64,000 nucleotides of DNA from Hysterangium stoloniferum (GCA_015178975.1 WHVD01000001.1:4216001-4280000), one strand, 5' to 3'. Positions 21,121 to 34,476 are shown, counted from the stretch's first letter. Notes: generated from the letters alone by a model not told the origin. Numbers and translations are program-made.

Positions 21121-23619
21121 TAGCGGCGAAAATCAATCAATACCAATGATAAATTAATCACCCGCTCACGGACGCTATAACGACCCTAACATTGGAGTAC
21201 CATTTAAATGAAATTTACAGCATTTTTTCTGGGCTTTATCTGATGCCCTACAGGACATCGCTATCCTTTCGACGGTGCGGGGAGCTACGAGGGTACGAAT
21301 ATGCCTTTGAACACCCTAATGCTATAACAATGACGGAAGGAGTGCAGCTTAAGTCGACTGTCTAGTATGCATACCTTTGCAGGTCGGAGATGTCACTCTG
21401 TCCGCCAGGCATGTTCAACCACCACCCCCATATAGCGTATAATTACAGAGATCAATGCCAACTCAAGAAAAATAATCGCTCCGTTATTCTCTCCTGGGCC
21501 TGCTCTGTAATGCTCAGTTTATCAGTTATGTTACCTTAGAGGCTGTACTGCAACTTGACAATTCCATCAGCACTTATCAGTGGATATGATCAATCCGCAT
21601 TTGTAGCAACTAAGTAATGATGATATTAAGGGTTATGTGAGAGTAACGTTCTTGATAACGTTTCGAGTTCTTCTTCAGGTATCCTAGTTCGGGACGACCT
21701 GAACTGCGCCACTTAGTGCTCACTAGCAGTAGAAACTCTCACAAGGACTCCCCTCTTTCTCCTATCTAATCCATATCACCTGGGGGAGGAGTTAAGGTGA
21801 GAATTACCCTTAATAATTGGATGCTGTAATGGGCAGTTGAGCCCGTCCTCGCAGGGTATTGAGAGCATAGTTATTACATGTAACAGAAGATATTCACGGT
21901 TTACACTTAATATCAGATCTAATCTCACGAACAGCCCCGTGCAGAGTGATTTGAATTGTTTTACATATGTGGTTGTATTACAGCGCTTCCACTTGCGATC
22001 ACAAGGTTGTGAGAACCGTCGATTCTGGAGGCAGGATCTGATCTCCTAATATATTATTGGACGCTGCAGAAAGCTTATGTTTATTCATTCGGGTAGTGCC
22101 GACGTGGCCCGTGCACGACTCGGAGGTCGGGACTGGAAATAGCCGGAAAGGTATATAAGAAGGATACCCGGGTTCCCTGTTTCCTCAGAACATACTCAGC
22201 TAGGATCTATTCTATAGAAACTAACTCGAGTCTCGCATGTTTACACATGCCACATCCTTTAAATCCATTCGATGACATTTAGCATAACCCCGTCATACCG
22301 AGAACATGCCTTCCTTGTGGAGGCTCGAGGACGTAGGCTGGCTTTACTATTTCCCTTTGGGAAGTGGAACGGGCTTGCCAACGGGTGTTTTGCGAGTCTG
22401 ATGGATTCTCTTTTATGTTATATTTGATTACCCAGAAAAATCTTTTATATAACATTATGAATATATTTGAACATTGTCGAGAAAAGTTTATTTTCTGTGG
22501 ATACTCTAAGAGGAAGAGTCTGACCCTTATTGCTCTGACAACTTGTGACAAAACATCTGCATGTCCTAATCCACGCACGCCTTAGACGTCGGTGTAACTT
22601 TTCCTCTAAGAATATGAGTTTGTTGTGCTAGTTGCTGAGATGTCTGTTCATGGCGCAAATTGACAGCTTCAACACTTCATTTTGTGTCACTCGTATTTTA
22701 GCACACTTGGAGTTGCGTATCTTATGACAACACTTCAGCTGGCAGGTGGCAATTTCGTAGATGCACTTGAATTATTATTCGAGTATACTTATCCATCTTA
22801 TTTATGAACACCATTACTGAAAAATATTATTTGATTACATTGTCACAGGAACACTTGGTCATTGCTGAGGGCCCGCAGCAGACGATCTCCGGGAGGCACC
22901 AGCATAGACAGATTATTATTAAAACTGTTATGCAAGTATTCACAGTAATCAGGCTTGCAAATAGGATTGGTCAGATTGTATGTTTGATAACCCAATTGTT
23001 GAAATATGCGTGTCTCTATCACGTACTTGAGTAGCAGAAGACCCTCGAAATCGCGCAGGGAGTTGTATTCGCATGTAGCTACGTATACAAACTCTTAAGA
23101 ACAATGGAATTCTAAATGAGGAAGACTGTGAAACAAGGGGACAATGAGACAATAGGAGTCGGGAACAAAGGAGTCGGGAACAAAGGAACTCGAGCTTGTG
23201 TGATGCTCGAAATCCAATACCAATGTGCGTAAAACACAGGGATTTTTTATTTATTACAAATTATACAAGATAACTGTTGGATAGCGCTCAGACTATACAT
23301 GAAAGTGACCTCGAAGATGGACACATATGTAGCACGTTGTTCTCATAATTGGGCACCTGACCTGAACCAAGCTCATGAGAGAGCCAGTAGCAGTGCGATT
23401 TGAATAAGCGCAACATAATAATGTCTTCCAATATGATGAATCAGTCTCGGCGATCCGGAACCTGTCCTCGTGATGAAGCATCGGTCCCCTACTTTATTAT
23501 TACGACCTCTCACATCGAATTTGATAAACCTGCACACAATCGAAGGCAATATATTATTCCATAGAGTACTACGGGAAATTTGTCGGATTGGTAATAACTT
23601 GATGTTCGCGTTAGCTAGA
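21121..23619. other. 2.5-kb stretch without a recognisable gene
   Basis: No frame here shows a known domain. A TATA-like GGTATATAAGAAGG at 22,153 is followed by CT/CA-rich sequence and an ATG near 22,237, which looks like a promoter but leads only to short frames. This might be the relic of a gene or a short-peptide gene. Non-retroelement composition suggests that the gene island begins here. Confidence 0.35.
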
Positions 23620-23688
23620 CACAGGGATAACCCCCCTCTCCAAAACATTTTAGGATCCTTAGTAGAGCCGTATTTTATATAAACTCCA
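23620..23688. repeat. 69-bp repeat, copy 1
   Basis: CACAGGGATAACCCCC to ATATAAACTCCA matches 38,139-38,207 with about five differences and sharp edges. On the plus strand one frame gives HRDNPPLQ-ILxSLVEPYFI-stop in both copies, with several of the differences synonymous, so it may be a conserved 3-prime coding end. Confidence 0.55.
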
Positions 23689-23729
23689 GTGACTCGATGG
23701 GTATCCGAACCACTCCTTGGAAAGACTTA

Positions 23730-24516
23730 CTATAATTCGGGACTCCAAGTCCTGTGTCCATCGTGATTCAGACATCCTGTGTCTCCTCCGCGACACAACC
23801 CCTCAACGAACAGAATCACACGGAAACCGCATTGATACTGTAATGCATCGAGTTGTTTTTTGATAATATAGGGGGTTAAATTAGAATAATAGTAGCATTA
23901 TTCAATGAAATAACCTGTCATTTTATCATGATTTGTTTTCCACCAGGATGAAAATTCGACCGTGTACTAGTACGGTCGTTTGTACTCTCATTGAAGAAAC
24001 CGCGAGATTCGCTGGACATAATTGATTAATGAGTAGCCTATTAGAGGCTCATAAACGATGCCTGTACCTGGAAAATATGCATGTTTGTGTTTGCCCGAGT
24101 ACTCCTGCAAACTATATCATAGCCACGGATTTCTCGCATGGTGGTGTGCACTGCCCAATACTCGGTGTTGGGTTCCTCAATAAACCAGCTCAATTGTGAA
24201 TAAATAGCTTGTAGAGCAGTTATTCTGAAGAAGGAACTCACACATGAAAGTACTGGCTGACTTGGGCTGATTTAATAGAGCCATTAACTATCGAAACAGT
24301 GCAGACAAACTATATACTTCTGACAATTCATCTGAATTTTAATGGACGAAAGAAATATAACGCACCTCGGATTGTCCACAACGAATCTGTGGAAAATAAA
24401 AGAAGTGATCCCAATTCCTTCTGCAGTGGAGACTGAATTGTTATATCTGCGTGACCATTTTGCTTCCTAATCTCGTTAAGAAGTGCGACAACAGCCCGAG
24501 GTGGCCGAATTGGCAT
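23730..24516 (-). CDS. Predicted small protein of unknown function (147 aa, 3 exons)
   Basis: I model exons 24,516-24,366, 24,252-24,068 and 23,837-23,730. Donors GTGCGT and GTACAG and acceptors CCAG and TACAG all keep phase, and the frame ends at TAG 23,730. The protein starts MPIRPPRAVVALLNEIRKQ and contains SFFRITALQAIYSQLSWFIE and a Cys-rich end (CGF, LCRGGDTGCLNH). I do not recognise a family. The ATG lies 327 bp from the divergent ATG of the NIPA gene, so the two may share a promoter region. The second intron (230 bp) is long for this locus, so exon 3 is the least certain part. Confidence 0.4.
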
Positions 24517-24842
24517 CTTTGAGGTTCGTGGGAGACATTATAATATTGCCGTGATGGCCACCACGGCCCCGAAATTCTGCTTAACTTTGAAAAGAGAAAG
24601 AGCTTGGAAAAAGTCTACTCATTGATTATATGCCCACATGTCATCTCCATAAATCTTGCGCTGTGTACTTACAATCGAAATCGCTGATTCCATCAACCAC
24701 CACAACGGAATCACTTGCTTATATAAGCCCGGAACCAAACACTAACTGTCAACAGCCGTTCCTCAATATTCGCCCTACCTTTTTCGACAACGTTAACGAC
24801 AACGACAACCACGGCGACAGCAGGGCTGACATTTACTCAACT
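24517..24842. promoter_or_regulatory. Divergent intergenic promoter region
   Basis: This 326-bp space separates the outward-facing starts of the small minus gene and the NIPA gene. The half near NIPA has CA/AC-rich sequence with ACAACGACAACGACAAC near 24,790-24,810, a common fungal 5-prime UTR composition. No clear TATA box was chosen. Confidence 0.35.
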
Positions 24843-27338
24843 ATGTCCTCGGCAACCTCCGCAGTAGCTAGTGCCACTTCAAGTGCTGCTGGAGGCATTC
24901 CGCAGTTACCCTCATCCTTTAAGGTATTCTCAAGTCTTAAAACTGTTACTCTTTCTAATTGAGACATTCAGGTTGTTGGTGTTATATTGGCCATTCTTTC
25001 AGGTGGATATTGGGAATTTTCTGTGCTGGTTGATTTGGAGCCTAACATCATATCACTTGCAGGTGTATTGATCGGCTCGAGCTTTGTGTTTAAGAAGAAG
25101 GGCTTGTTATCGTCTCAGGCTGGCCATGAGCTGGGAGAAGGGGTTGGCTATCTCAAATCGGTCAGTTAGCCCACTCAGGACGTGCATAATGTATAGCTGA
25201 GGAAATGTCATGTGTAGCCGATGTGGTGGACTGGCATGACGATGATGATTTTAGGTAGGGGCACGGCGCGCTGATCAAGCTGAGCCGGCTCTAGACTGAT
25301 GCCTGAATTAGGGGAATTTTGTAATTTTGCGGCATATGCGTTTATTCCCGCCATCGTAGTGGTGTGTGCAGCTTTCCTGACCTAGGCCTTGCAGTTCAAT
25401 TCTCGACCAGACACCGTTAGGGGCCTTATCTGTCGTCATCTGTGCTATCTTATCATCCATATTCCTTAAGGAAACACTAACGTTTTTTGGCTGGATTGGT
25501 TGTGCATTATGCATCGTCGGATCTGTGATCATTGCTCTAAATGGTATTGACCTACACTTGCACCGAATCCATATGGCACTCATAACCCATGCCACTTTTT
25601 AGGTCCCGCAGAGGCAACCGTAGGGCATATTAAAGACTTTCAGAAGCTTTTTCTGGCACCAGCATTCCTTGTTTTCGCAGGCGTACTAATTGCCTCGTCA
25701 TTGGTCATTATTATCTATTTTATTCCGCGTTATGGGAAGAAGAATATGCTTTGGTGTATTATGGTATGCAGCATGATCGGTGGACTCAGTGTAAGCACGA
25801 CGACCGGGCTGGGTGCATCCATTGTTACGAGCATTTTCCTGCATGAGAATCAAGTACGTTTTGAATCGCTTATGACGTCGATCTTCTGCTTACCTGTGTC
25901 GTAGTTCAAAAATGTTTTTATCTATATCCTCATTGTCTTTGTAATTGTTACTCTATGTAAGTTTTGGCGGCTCGACATTGAATCGATTTCAAGAACTATT
26001 TCTTCTAGTAACAGAAGTGTATTACCTCAATATGGCTCTTGCATTATTCAATACAGGTGTGCACTTTTTCTCAGCTTTCATTCCAGGTTATCGAGCTGTG
26101 GTTGATCATCTTCTCTTTAGCAATGGGTAGAGTCACTTTTTCTTCGTTCTAATCGTCCATTTCTCATAAACAATAAAGTTACCCCTACGTATTATGTCAT
26201 TTTCACTGGCTTTGCTCTGGTGACATCTGTAGTAGGTAGTAGAGACTCAGGTCATTCCGAACCTTCTAATCGTCCTCTAGGTCTTATACCAAGGTTTGAA
26301 GGCAACCGTGGTTCAAATTTTAACGGTTGTAATGGGCTTCCTTGTCATATGTCCGTATATTACTCTATGTAACATCCCGCCGCTTTTTAACCGTTTACTC
26401 CTATAGGCGCTGGAATCACAATTCTCCAAATGAGCAAGGTTGATCCGACGAAACTCACCAGCCTCGATCGAAGATCTACCATCCTCCTACAAGCATCACG
26501 CAACAACACCGAAAGCACCGAGAAGTCTGTTGCAGGCGCTGAAGACCCCGGTATGGACGCACTACGTGGCTCGTTTGGCACGGTCGGCAGTATCATCCGT
26601 GCGCGCAGCGCCCGCCGGTTAAGTCAATCCTCAAAGGGCACAGCACGGTCACGTCATGGAGTTGGACTTCCCGTTATAGGATCACCGCTGCCGTTACAAC
26701 GGCACCAGTTATACGACGCGCCGATGCCTGAGCGGCATGTGAGCATGATTAGTGCAGATTCTGGGGCAGGCGACGTCTCGATGCTCAGTGGCGGGAGCGG
26801 ACCGCCGAGGACACCTACAATCAAGTTCACAGACGAGGATGTTGCGCATTATTACGCCGGGCCTGGGATGACGGCTGGTGCGCGCCACGAGAGGCTCGCG
26901 GCGCATGGTGGGCCGTCGAAGGGATCGGTGCATCCGCAGCGCCAGCCATCGCCGCTGACCATGGACAGTTTGGAACGTGTGCCGTCTAGCGCGCCGCCAC
27001 TGGGCGGGGGGAGAGGAGGAGTGACACTTTATGATTCGAAGGCGAAGGATCCATTTGGAGGGTCGCCTGCGACTGCGACGGGGGCTGGTTTCCCGTTGTT
27101 TGAGCATGATGATGAGACGCCGCGTGGGGGGCGGTCGGGGCATGAGAAGCGGGTATCGAGCCCGCGGCGATATCCTAAGGGGTCGGAGGGGGATGATAAG
27201 GATGAGAGTGTTAGTTTGGTGAGGGACCCGTTGGATACCCCTACTACAGAGTCGGATGCGGAGCCGGATACGGATCCTGATGATCCTCAGCGGGGAGGTA
27301 TTCGGTTGTTAACTTCTAATTCTGGGACTCGTATATAA
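24843..27338 (+). CDS. NIPA-type magnesium transporter (DUF803), 13 exons, 619 aa
   Basis: Exons: 24843-24923, 24972-25002, 25063-25160, 25218-25254, 25312-25361, 25411-25543, 25603-25853, 25905-25956, 26009-26056, 26121-26126, 26179-26231, 26281-26368, 26407-27338. All phases close. Family motifs: GVLIGSSFVFKKKGLL, YLKS-PMWWTGM, VTPLGALSVVICAILSSIF, FFGWIGCALCIVGSVIIALN, RYGKKNMLW, EVYYLNMALALFNT-AM-VTPTYYVIFT and YQGLKATVVQ. NIPA proteins are multi-pass membrane carriers of the drug/metabolite transporter clan linked to Mg2+ uptake; about nine membrane helices fit. The C-terminal 300 residues are polar, Ser/Pro-rich and probably cytosolic. A 6-nt microexon supplies Ala-Met in the conserved NTAMVTPTYYV. 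Confidence 0.9.
26121..26126 (+). other. 6-nt microexon of the NIPA gene
   Basis: CAATGG, between acceptor TTTAG and donor GTAGAG, joins ACA-G upstream to TT-ACC downstream to give Thr-Ala-Met-Val-Thr-Pro. Skipping it keeps frame but drops two residues of a strongly conserved helix. Confidence 0.7.
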
Positions 27339-28452
27339 GGTATGGGATGCATAGTGGATGGTTTATTTGCTTATTGGTTGAGGTTTGATACAGTAGTCAA
27401 GTGTTTTACGTTGGACTATCTATTCCTTTTGTCTAGTTTATTGTTGATATATATATATCTTCTATGTCATACCGCTGTAGTGTACTCATATGCCTCTCAC
27501 ATATGTTATTTCTGTTGACAAGTTCCTATTGTTACATCCAATTTGCAGGGTGGGCGGGGCAAGTCAGTCGGATAACACTGCCTTTAGTGTTTTTGATCGG
27601 CTTAGCCGGAGCCTGGCATAGCCCTTCTACACCCTTATATCAAAAAATGATCGTAATGATGAGCCTTGGGTCAATAAGATACGTGGTGCCAGAAAGATTA
27701 TGGATAGTAGCAACGAGTCAAGACACTGGTAAGCCCCCATCGCTCGGTAGCTCGTGGTGCGACGCCAGCCAAGTTGCGGCCTGTCATTCGAGATTACCAT
27801 TGATGGAGCGTTAGGACTAGCATCATGGGAATATATGATGCCAAAATAGGTGAGGGCTCCGGGACGCTGCGATCTAGCTATAGTAGTAGTGTTGGTTGCG
27901 GTAGTTTTGCAGACTTGGGCGGGCGGCCTATATAATACCTTGGCAGTATAGCCCACCCATCTCTGTATTTTTTAATGGCCTAGGTAAGCGTTTGAATATT
28001 GATTGATGATATGAGATGGACACTTGGGTTTGTTGGGACACTTGACTCGTCCAGGCTATGTACTTGCACACAGCTTGGATCGACGACTGATCCCACATCA
28101 ACAACCCTTGCGAGTCAATGCTGGTTAACAACTACGCCAAATAATCTCGTTGGACTCAGACATCGATCAGTGGACGGTGATCGAGACTGTCTGGCAGTGA
28201 GCTCACAGTGATCAACGACTCGTAACTCGATCCTGGTTATAAGTTCTTTGATTTGAATCATCCGAGCCTTACTAAACAACGGCCCCTTGTTCGTTTTCAG
28301 AATATCCGTTATTTCCTGATCATTTGATTCCATGCTTCCACATATTTACAGAGTTCACGTCGGAGTTTGCCGCTAAAGCCACTTTCCATAGTACTAGTAC
28401 TAAGTGCTCGGCTCGACAGCTTCAGAGCCGCCACGCCACGGCCACCTCGACG
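27339..28452. other. Intergenic region between NIPA and adenylate cyclase
   Basis: It holds the NIPA 3-prime end (TA repeats at 27,447-27,460) and the adenylate cyclase upstream region. No gene seen; a 116-codon plus frame at 27,464 has no domain. An in-frame ATG at 28,324 could add 43 residues to the cyclase. Confidence 0.4.
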
Positions 28453-31400
28453 ATGCACACGTCGTCCACATCCACAGAGATTTCACTTGATGATTACTCT
28501 TCTGTATCAGTAGAGACGCCCCCTCCAAATAACCACGACGACATGCGAGAAATCGCTCCTTGGGATGACCCACCCCCCACTCCACCACCAAAGCGCACCA
28601 ATTTCCCCTTCGGCGCGACCAGAGTCCGAGGTTATCCAGGCAGCTTGGGAGACGTTTCTACGAATGGCGACTATACCCGCTCACGGCCCAGCGAAGGCAC
28701 CCACGATTCACACCATAATGGAGATACCCAACGCAAGACAGGGATTATACATACAATCAAGCGCACTCTTAGCAGGCCGAATCTCAGGAAGCAACCTATG
28801 GAAATACCGTCGATACCCCAACCTCCGCCTCCCTTCTTGCACAATGTCAGCTCCGAGAAATCCAGTCCCGATTCCATATACTCAGGCGGCCTTTACCCAT
28901 CCACCTTCTCCCTCCAACGTCCCCACTCCCCTATCCACAAGATATCAATGAAGAATATTCGTCGAAAAAAGTCGCAGGGCAATCTCGTACCTCCCCTACC
29001 CGGTGAGATCGAGCGACCACCCGTCCCAGAATTTTCGATGGAGAAAATCCAGAACGTGTCATTACATGACATTGTGAGGGATTACACACCGGGAGATCGT
29101 CGGCTGGATACCACATCATATCATGGATCAGGTAGCAACAACGACGATATACCGCCCGTGCTTGACATTACCAGTACTAGCCCGACAATTGAAACGATTC
29201 CGCAGGACCTCCCGACACCCAAGTATACATTGGAGACATTTGTCAAACCTAGTATCGAGAGTGTCGCAGTCGTCTCCGGCGACATTCTGTTGGAAGGTCC
29301 ACGAATGCTTGGCTCCAGCGGAGGGATAGACAACCCCTCGTGGGCTGCGCCGGAAAGTTGGGCTGTTCCCGAAGCTGATCTCGAAAACGCGCCCGTGGAC
29401 CATCCGAGTTCAGATGAGGATGATGACGAGTCGTTGCAGGAGTTGTCCGGATTATCTCCCGAAGTGATTACCGAGGAGAAAGCTAAGGAATCGGTCGCAT
29501 TGTATCACCGCAAGAAAGAGCGCATTGCGTTGCGAAAAGAATCATCAGCGTCCCGGCAGCATGGGAATGGATTACATGCGACACAAAAACACACATCTGC
29601 CGCTAAGGTTTGTCACGTCTTTAATCAAAACCCTGATTCTGCTCACCACGATGCTTTTACAGTACTTGATTCGTGTCGACCGCGACGATCGTGTGAGCTA
29701 TCATGTGGTGTCGTGTTATCTCCACACAACCGTGCAAGACCTCCAGAAAGTCTTACGCAAGAAGATCTTCAAGTTTGATTCGCAATTGAAGCATGATCAA
29801 GAGGAGATGGATGGAGTGATGAAGAACGATACCTTGGAACCTCACAGACTGTACCTGCGAGAACGTGGTCGAGGTGGGTAATTTTACTCTTTCACAAGGC
29901 ACGATGATTTAATCTGGCCTTGCAGAACGTTTACTAGCACCTACTGAACGACCAGCGACGATCGTACGTCGTCGGCTCGAACAAGCTGGATACGTCCCTT
30001 CGGACGGTTTTGAGCAGCTCGGGATCTCGGAGCTTCCTTTCTTACTGAGGTTCGTGTACAGGAGCGAGCAGTTGGGAAAGCCTCTGCGCAATGAGCGGTT
30101 TATGCCTGAGATCCCGAGAGAGCCGCAGATCATCAGCTTTGATTTGTCGATGCGAGGATTGCGTGCCATTCCTACTATTTGCTATCAGCATGGGGCGAGG
30201 ATCGGATTCTTGGATTTGTCCAAGAATCCACTTCTAGAGATCCCCCTGGACTTTGCGCAGCAGTGCGAGTCGCTGGTGGATCTTAAACTATGCCATATGA
30301 CAATGAAGAAGGTTCCTCAGTCGGTTCGGTGTATCGAGTCATTGAAATCGTTGGATATCTCGTGTAATCGTCTTACTGATATCGATGAAGCTGGGTTAGA
30401 GCTCCTTCCGAACCTTACCGAGCTGGAGATGCACAATAATCGGATCGATCATTTCCCCGCATTGACGAACGTTAGCCGTCTGAATATCTCAAATAACAAG
30501 TTCGACAGCTTGCCGGAGGCCGTGTGTGAGATGCGCAATCTGCAGCATCTTGATATTTCGTTCAACACTATCTCGGAACTTCCATCTGGTCTTGGAAATT
30601 TATCCAACTTACGGAAGCTGATTCTTGTGGGAAACCAGGTCTCAGAGTTTCCGCCTGAATGCGATAAACTTGTCAAACTCACCGAGCTGGATTGTCGGCG
30701 AAATAATATCACGGATCTTACTGCCATTTGCAAACTGCCGGAACTAGAAGTGCTGCGCGCTGACTATAACACCGTCAGTGCTCTTGATCTATCGTTTGGC
30801 CCTCGTTTCAGCCGTCTGGAGGTCACGAACAATGATATAACGCGGCTGACGCTTATTCCTGGATCGTCGCATATCCACACGTTCTCGCTCAAGACCCTCG
30901 ACATATCTCATGCCAAACTCTCCTCCCTGAACGATTTTGCGCTGGCGGCGTTAACATCGTTAACCACACTACGGATGAACTACAACTCATTCCGAAGTCT
31001 GCCTGATGCCATATGTTCATTAACAGACCTTCAAGTGCTGTCCTGCACGGACAACGAGCTAGATTCGCTCCCGGTGAATATCGGCTCTTTACAGAAACTG
31101 GAGACGCTCGATTTACATAATAATAACCTCACCGAGGTTCCTCCTGGGATTTGGGAATGCGGCGTTCTAAAAAGCGTCAATATGACTTCGAATTTGATCA
31201 GGATTTGGCATGATCCGCCACCGATATTGGAGCATGAAGATGGCACGAAGACTATCTATAGTCGTACGGCATGGGATCGGAAGATGTCTGCCACGACGCT
31301 GGCGGGCAATTGGCAATGCTCGCAACCCCCGCAGCCGCCACCTCTGACAAGGTCATTGAAGGAGTTGTATTTGGGCGATAATCGACTGGAGGACGACGTT

Positions 31401-34400
31401 TTCCATCCTTTGAATCTGTTAAAGGAACTTGTCGTGTTGAATCTGTCGTTTAACGAAATTCAGGAGATCCCCCCGTTTTGGCTGCAGTCGCTGTCTCAAC
31501 TACAGCGACTCTATCTCAGCGGTAACAAGTTGACAAGCTTGCCCTCTGAGAACCTTCATCATATGGCACAGTTGACGGAGCTCTTTTTGAACGGCAATAA
31601 GCTACAAACGCTTCCGAAGGAACTTGACAGTCTGAAGAAGCTAGCAGTGATTGACGTGGGTAGTAACTCACTGAAGTACAACATTAACAACCACGAGTTC
31701 GACTGGAACTGGTACGTTTTCACTTTTTTTTTTTTTTTCCAACTGTTATGTCATTCATTCATTCATCATTTTTTTTACCGTTGTAAACAGGAATAATAGC
31801 CCCGAGTTGCGTTATCTGAATCTTTCAGGTAACGAGCGCCTCGTTATTAAACCAGACTCCAAAGGCGATTACCAGCCCCCCCTGCAATACAGCGTCTTGA
31901 CAAATCTCCGAGTGCTTGGTCTAATAGGCGTGAGGATCGACGATGTGCGCTTTCGGGATGAGACCACTGATGTCCGTCGCGTGCGGCTTACAAGACCTAC
32001 CATCAATAACATGGCGTATGGGATTGCTGATATGCTTGGCAACCATTCCCATATTGGCATGTTCGACATGGTACATTCGAGCCTGCAGGGACGGGAGAGG
32101 GAGGACGAATGTCTGTTTGGCATGTTTGGACTCCTTAAGCCGCCGGAAGGCAGAGATCTGTTGAAGCCCTCGGACGCTACGAACAGCATTGCGCAGTTTT
32201 TGTGTCAAAATTTCGCACAGGCGTTCGTCACACACCTCGTCCCTCAATCACAGACAATAAGCGACGCTCTCCGTCGGACCTTCTTGAGCCTTAATATGAA
32301 TCTCTATGACCATCTAACAAAGCCGAAGGACGCCCGCAAGATGTCGACTGCGAGCAGCGTATCTGGCCCTCTGCCTGCGGAACACACCAATTTTGATATT
32401 AAACGCGGGGCGGAAGCGGTTGTGGTGTATATGGTAGATAGGACAATGTATGTTGCCAATCTCGGGAAGGCTCTAGCCGTCGTGTCACGACAAGGAACCG
32501 CGCATGTTCTATCAATGGACCACGATCCTTTTGATCGTTCTGAGACGGCCCGTATTCGAGCTGCAGAAGGCTGGGTGTCAACGGAGGGTCTTGTCAATGG
32601 CGAAGTGGACACCGCACGTTCGTTTGGCTACTATCATGTTCTTCCTGCTGTAAATTCGCGACCAGAGGTTAGGGAGTGGCAACTCTCGAAAGAGGATGAA
32701 TTCGTCATCATCGCGAACCGTGGTCTTTGGAGCTACATCACTTATCAAACGGCTGTTGATATCGCGCGGAACCACAGAGACGACCCGATGATTGCAGCGC
32801 AGAAGCTTCGAGATTTCGCTATGAGCTATGGCGCTGTGGGTAGTACGATGATCATGGTTATCCGGGTTTCTGATAGATTCCGTCCTGAGGGTCTCATGGT
32901 CGAACCTCCTGAAAGTCTTAAACGTAGGGCAAACAGGGGGGATGGTCCTCTGGATCGTACAATTGCTCGCCTGGAGCCCGAAGTCGAACCGCCTAAAGGT
33001 CACCTTACCCTGGTGTTCACCGATATCCGAAACTCGACACTCCTATGGGATAAGAACGCTGGAATGGCCACTGCAATAAAGCTACATCACAATCTCCTTC
33101 GCAGGCTTCTCCGAATGACACGCGGATACGAAGTTAAGACTGAAGGCGACGCCTTCATGGTGAGCTTCTCAGACGTTCTCTCTGCCGTCCACTGGTGTTT
33201 TATGGTCCAAGTCCAATTGTTGCATGAGCACTGGCCGCTGGAGATTCTGGAGAGTGAGGATGGGAAGGAGATCAGGGATTCTCAGGACCGGTTGATTGCT
33301 CGGGGTTTATCTGTTCGGATGGGGATTCATTGTGGTGTTCCCTACTGTGAACGGGATCCTGTGACAAGACGTATGGACTATTTGGGCCCTATGGTGAACC
33401 GCTGCGCCCGTATCAATCAAGCTGCCGCCGGAAATCAAATCCTTTGCAGCAAAGATGTTATTAAGGAGATCACTGAACGCGTCATCGACCGCGATCCGAA
33501 TGCACAGCTAGATGCGGAGGAAATGGCGACAATCGAGGCCCTGGAATCGAAGGGCATTAGGATTAAGTATATAGGAGAGAAGCGGATGAAAGGCATTCAA
33601 GATCCAGAGCCTGTCTCTCTTATATTCCCTCAGGAGCTTGATGGTCGTCTGGAGTTGGAGGAAGCCCAGGCTGATCCCGCTGTGGCATTGGATGCTTCGA
33701 CGGTTAAGCTCGATCCAGAACAAGTCGTTCTCGATGCGCCTGCAAAGATATCCCAGGAGGTTGATCATCCAGATGGGACAGAGGCGTCGTCCAGCGATGG
33801 TTGGCGATTCCCTGCGTACGGCGATAGGGCGGACATCCCGGATTTTGAGGACTTGTCGGCAAGCACGGGGAGTGCTGAATCGCCCATTGACCGACTTATT
33901 GTAGTAGGTGAGGGCAAAGTTCCAAGACGTCAGTCAGTGGACCAGTCAACGCATGTGCTGCCAAAGCTCGTGTTTGGCACTGATGACGGGTCTGAAGATA
34001 ATCCTGTCTTCCCCTTCAGCTCGCTGGACGAACCACTACTACGCGAGAAGGTCGACAAACAGGGCGAGACGACGGCATCGATCAGAATTAAACCTCGTCC
34101 GGGACGCCCACGTCTACGACCTAAAGACCCTGTCGTCTCCTCCACCATCAGTCGGGATGACCCATATTCCGAAGACCTGGAAGGTGAAGTCAAGCAGGTC
34201 GCGATTATATGTCTTCGGCTAGAAGCACTCTCTTCGAATCGCGTTTTCCGGCCATTGTCCTCTAGTGAGACGATGTCGCGGGGCCCGTATACATGCTCAT
34301 ATACTGACCCTAATGTTTTCTTTGCCGACCCCGAACTTCTTCTGCCGCCATTGAAAGGGCGATCAGAACTCGAGCTCAAATTCCTCCTAGATTCTTTCTC

Positions 34401-34476
34401 TGTACGCATCAGCAACGCTCTCACCACATTGCAAATTCAACGGACTTTGGCACTGACAACAAATTATCCATTATAA
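28453..34476 (+). CDS. Adenylate cyclase (RA-LRR-PP2C-cyclase), 1,945 aa
   Basis: Exons 28453-29607, 29663-29873, 29926-31711, 31791-34476; phases close. Converts ATP to cAMP, normally at the membrane under Ras/G-protein control. Order: Pro/Ser-rich N-terminus (1-380), Ras-associating domain (about 386-470; YLIRVDRDDRVSYHVV), some twenty leucine-rich repeats (about 500-1,080), PP2C-like domain (about 1,130-1,410; DHDPFDRSE, ARSFGYYHVLP) and class III cyclase (about 1,453-1,640). Catalytic signs are LVFTDIRNSTLLWD, KTEGDAFMVSF, GIHCGVPY and LGPMVNRCARI. An acidic tail and conserved-looking C-terminus follow. Length is close to that of other basidiomycete enzymes. The start at 28,453 is preferred over in-frame 28,324. 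Intact. Confidence 0.95.

Noticed and set aside
22140-22300. Promoter-like TATA and short ATG frame of about 11 codons near 22,237
   Set aside because: No continuing exon could be found; a lipopeptide pheromone was considered but there is no CaaX end.
23373-23648. 91-codon minus frame with protein-like composition
   Set aside because: Where it overlaps the 69-bp repeat, the second copy has a stop in this frame, while the plus frame is kept. Not supported as coding.
26709-27143. 144-codon minus frame inside the NIPA last exon
   Set aside because: Arg-rich shadow of the GC-rich Ser/Pro-rich coding strand.
27464-27814. 116-codon plus frame between NIPA and cyclase
   Set aside because: Has a hydrophobic start but no domain, no introns and no conserved motif; likely 3-prime UTR or intergenic.
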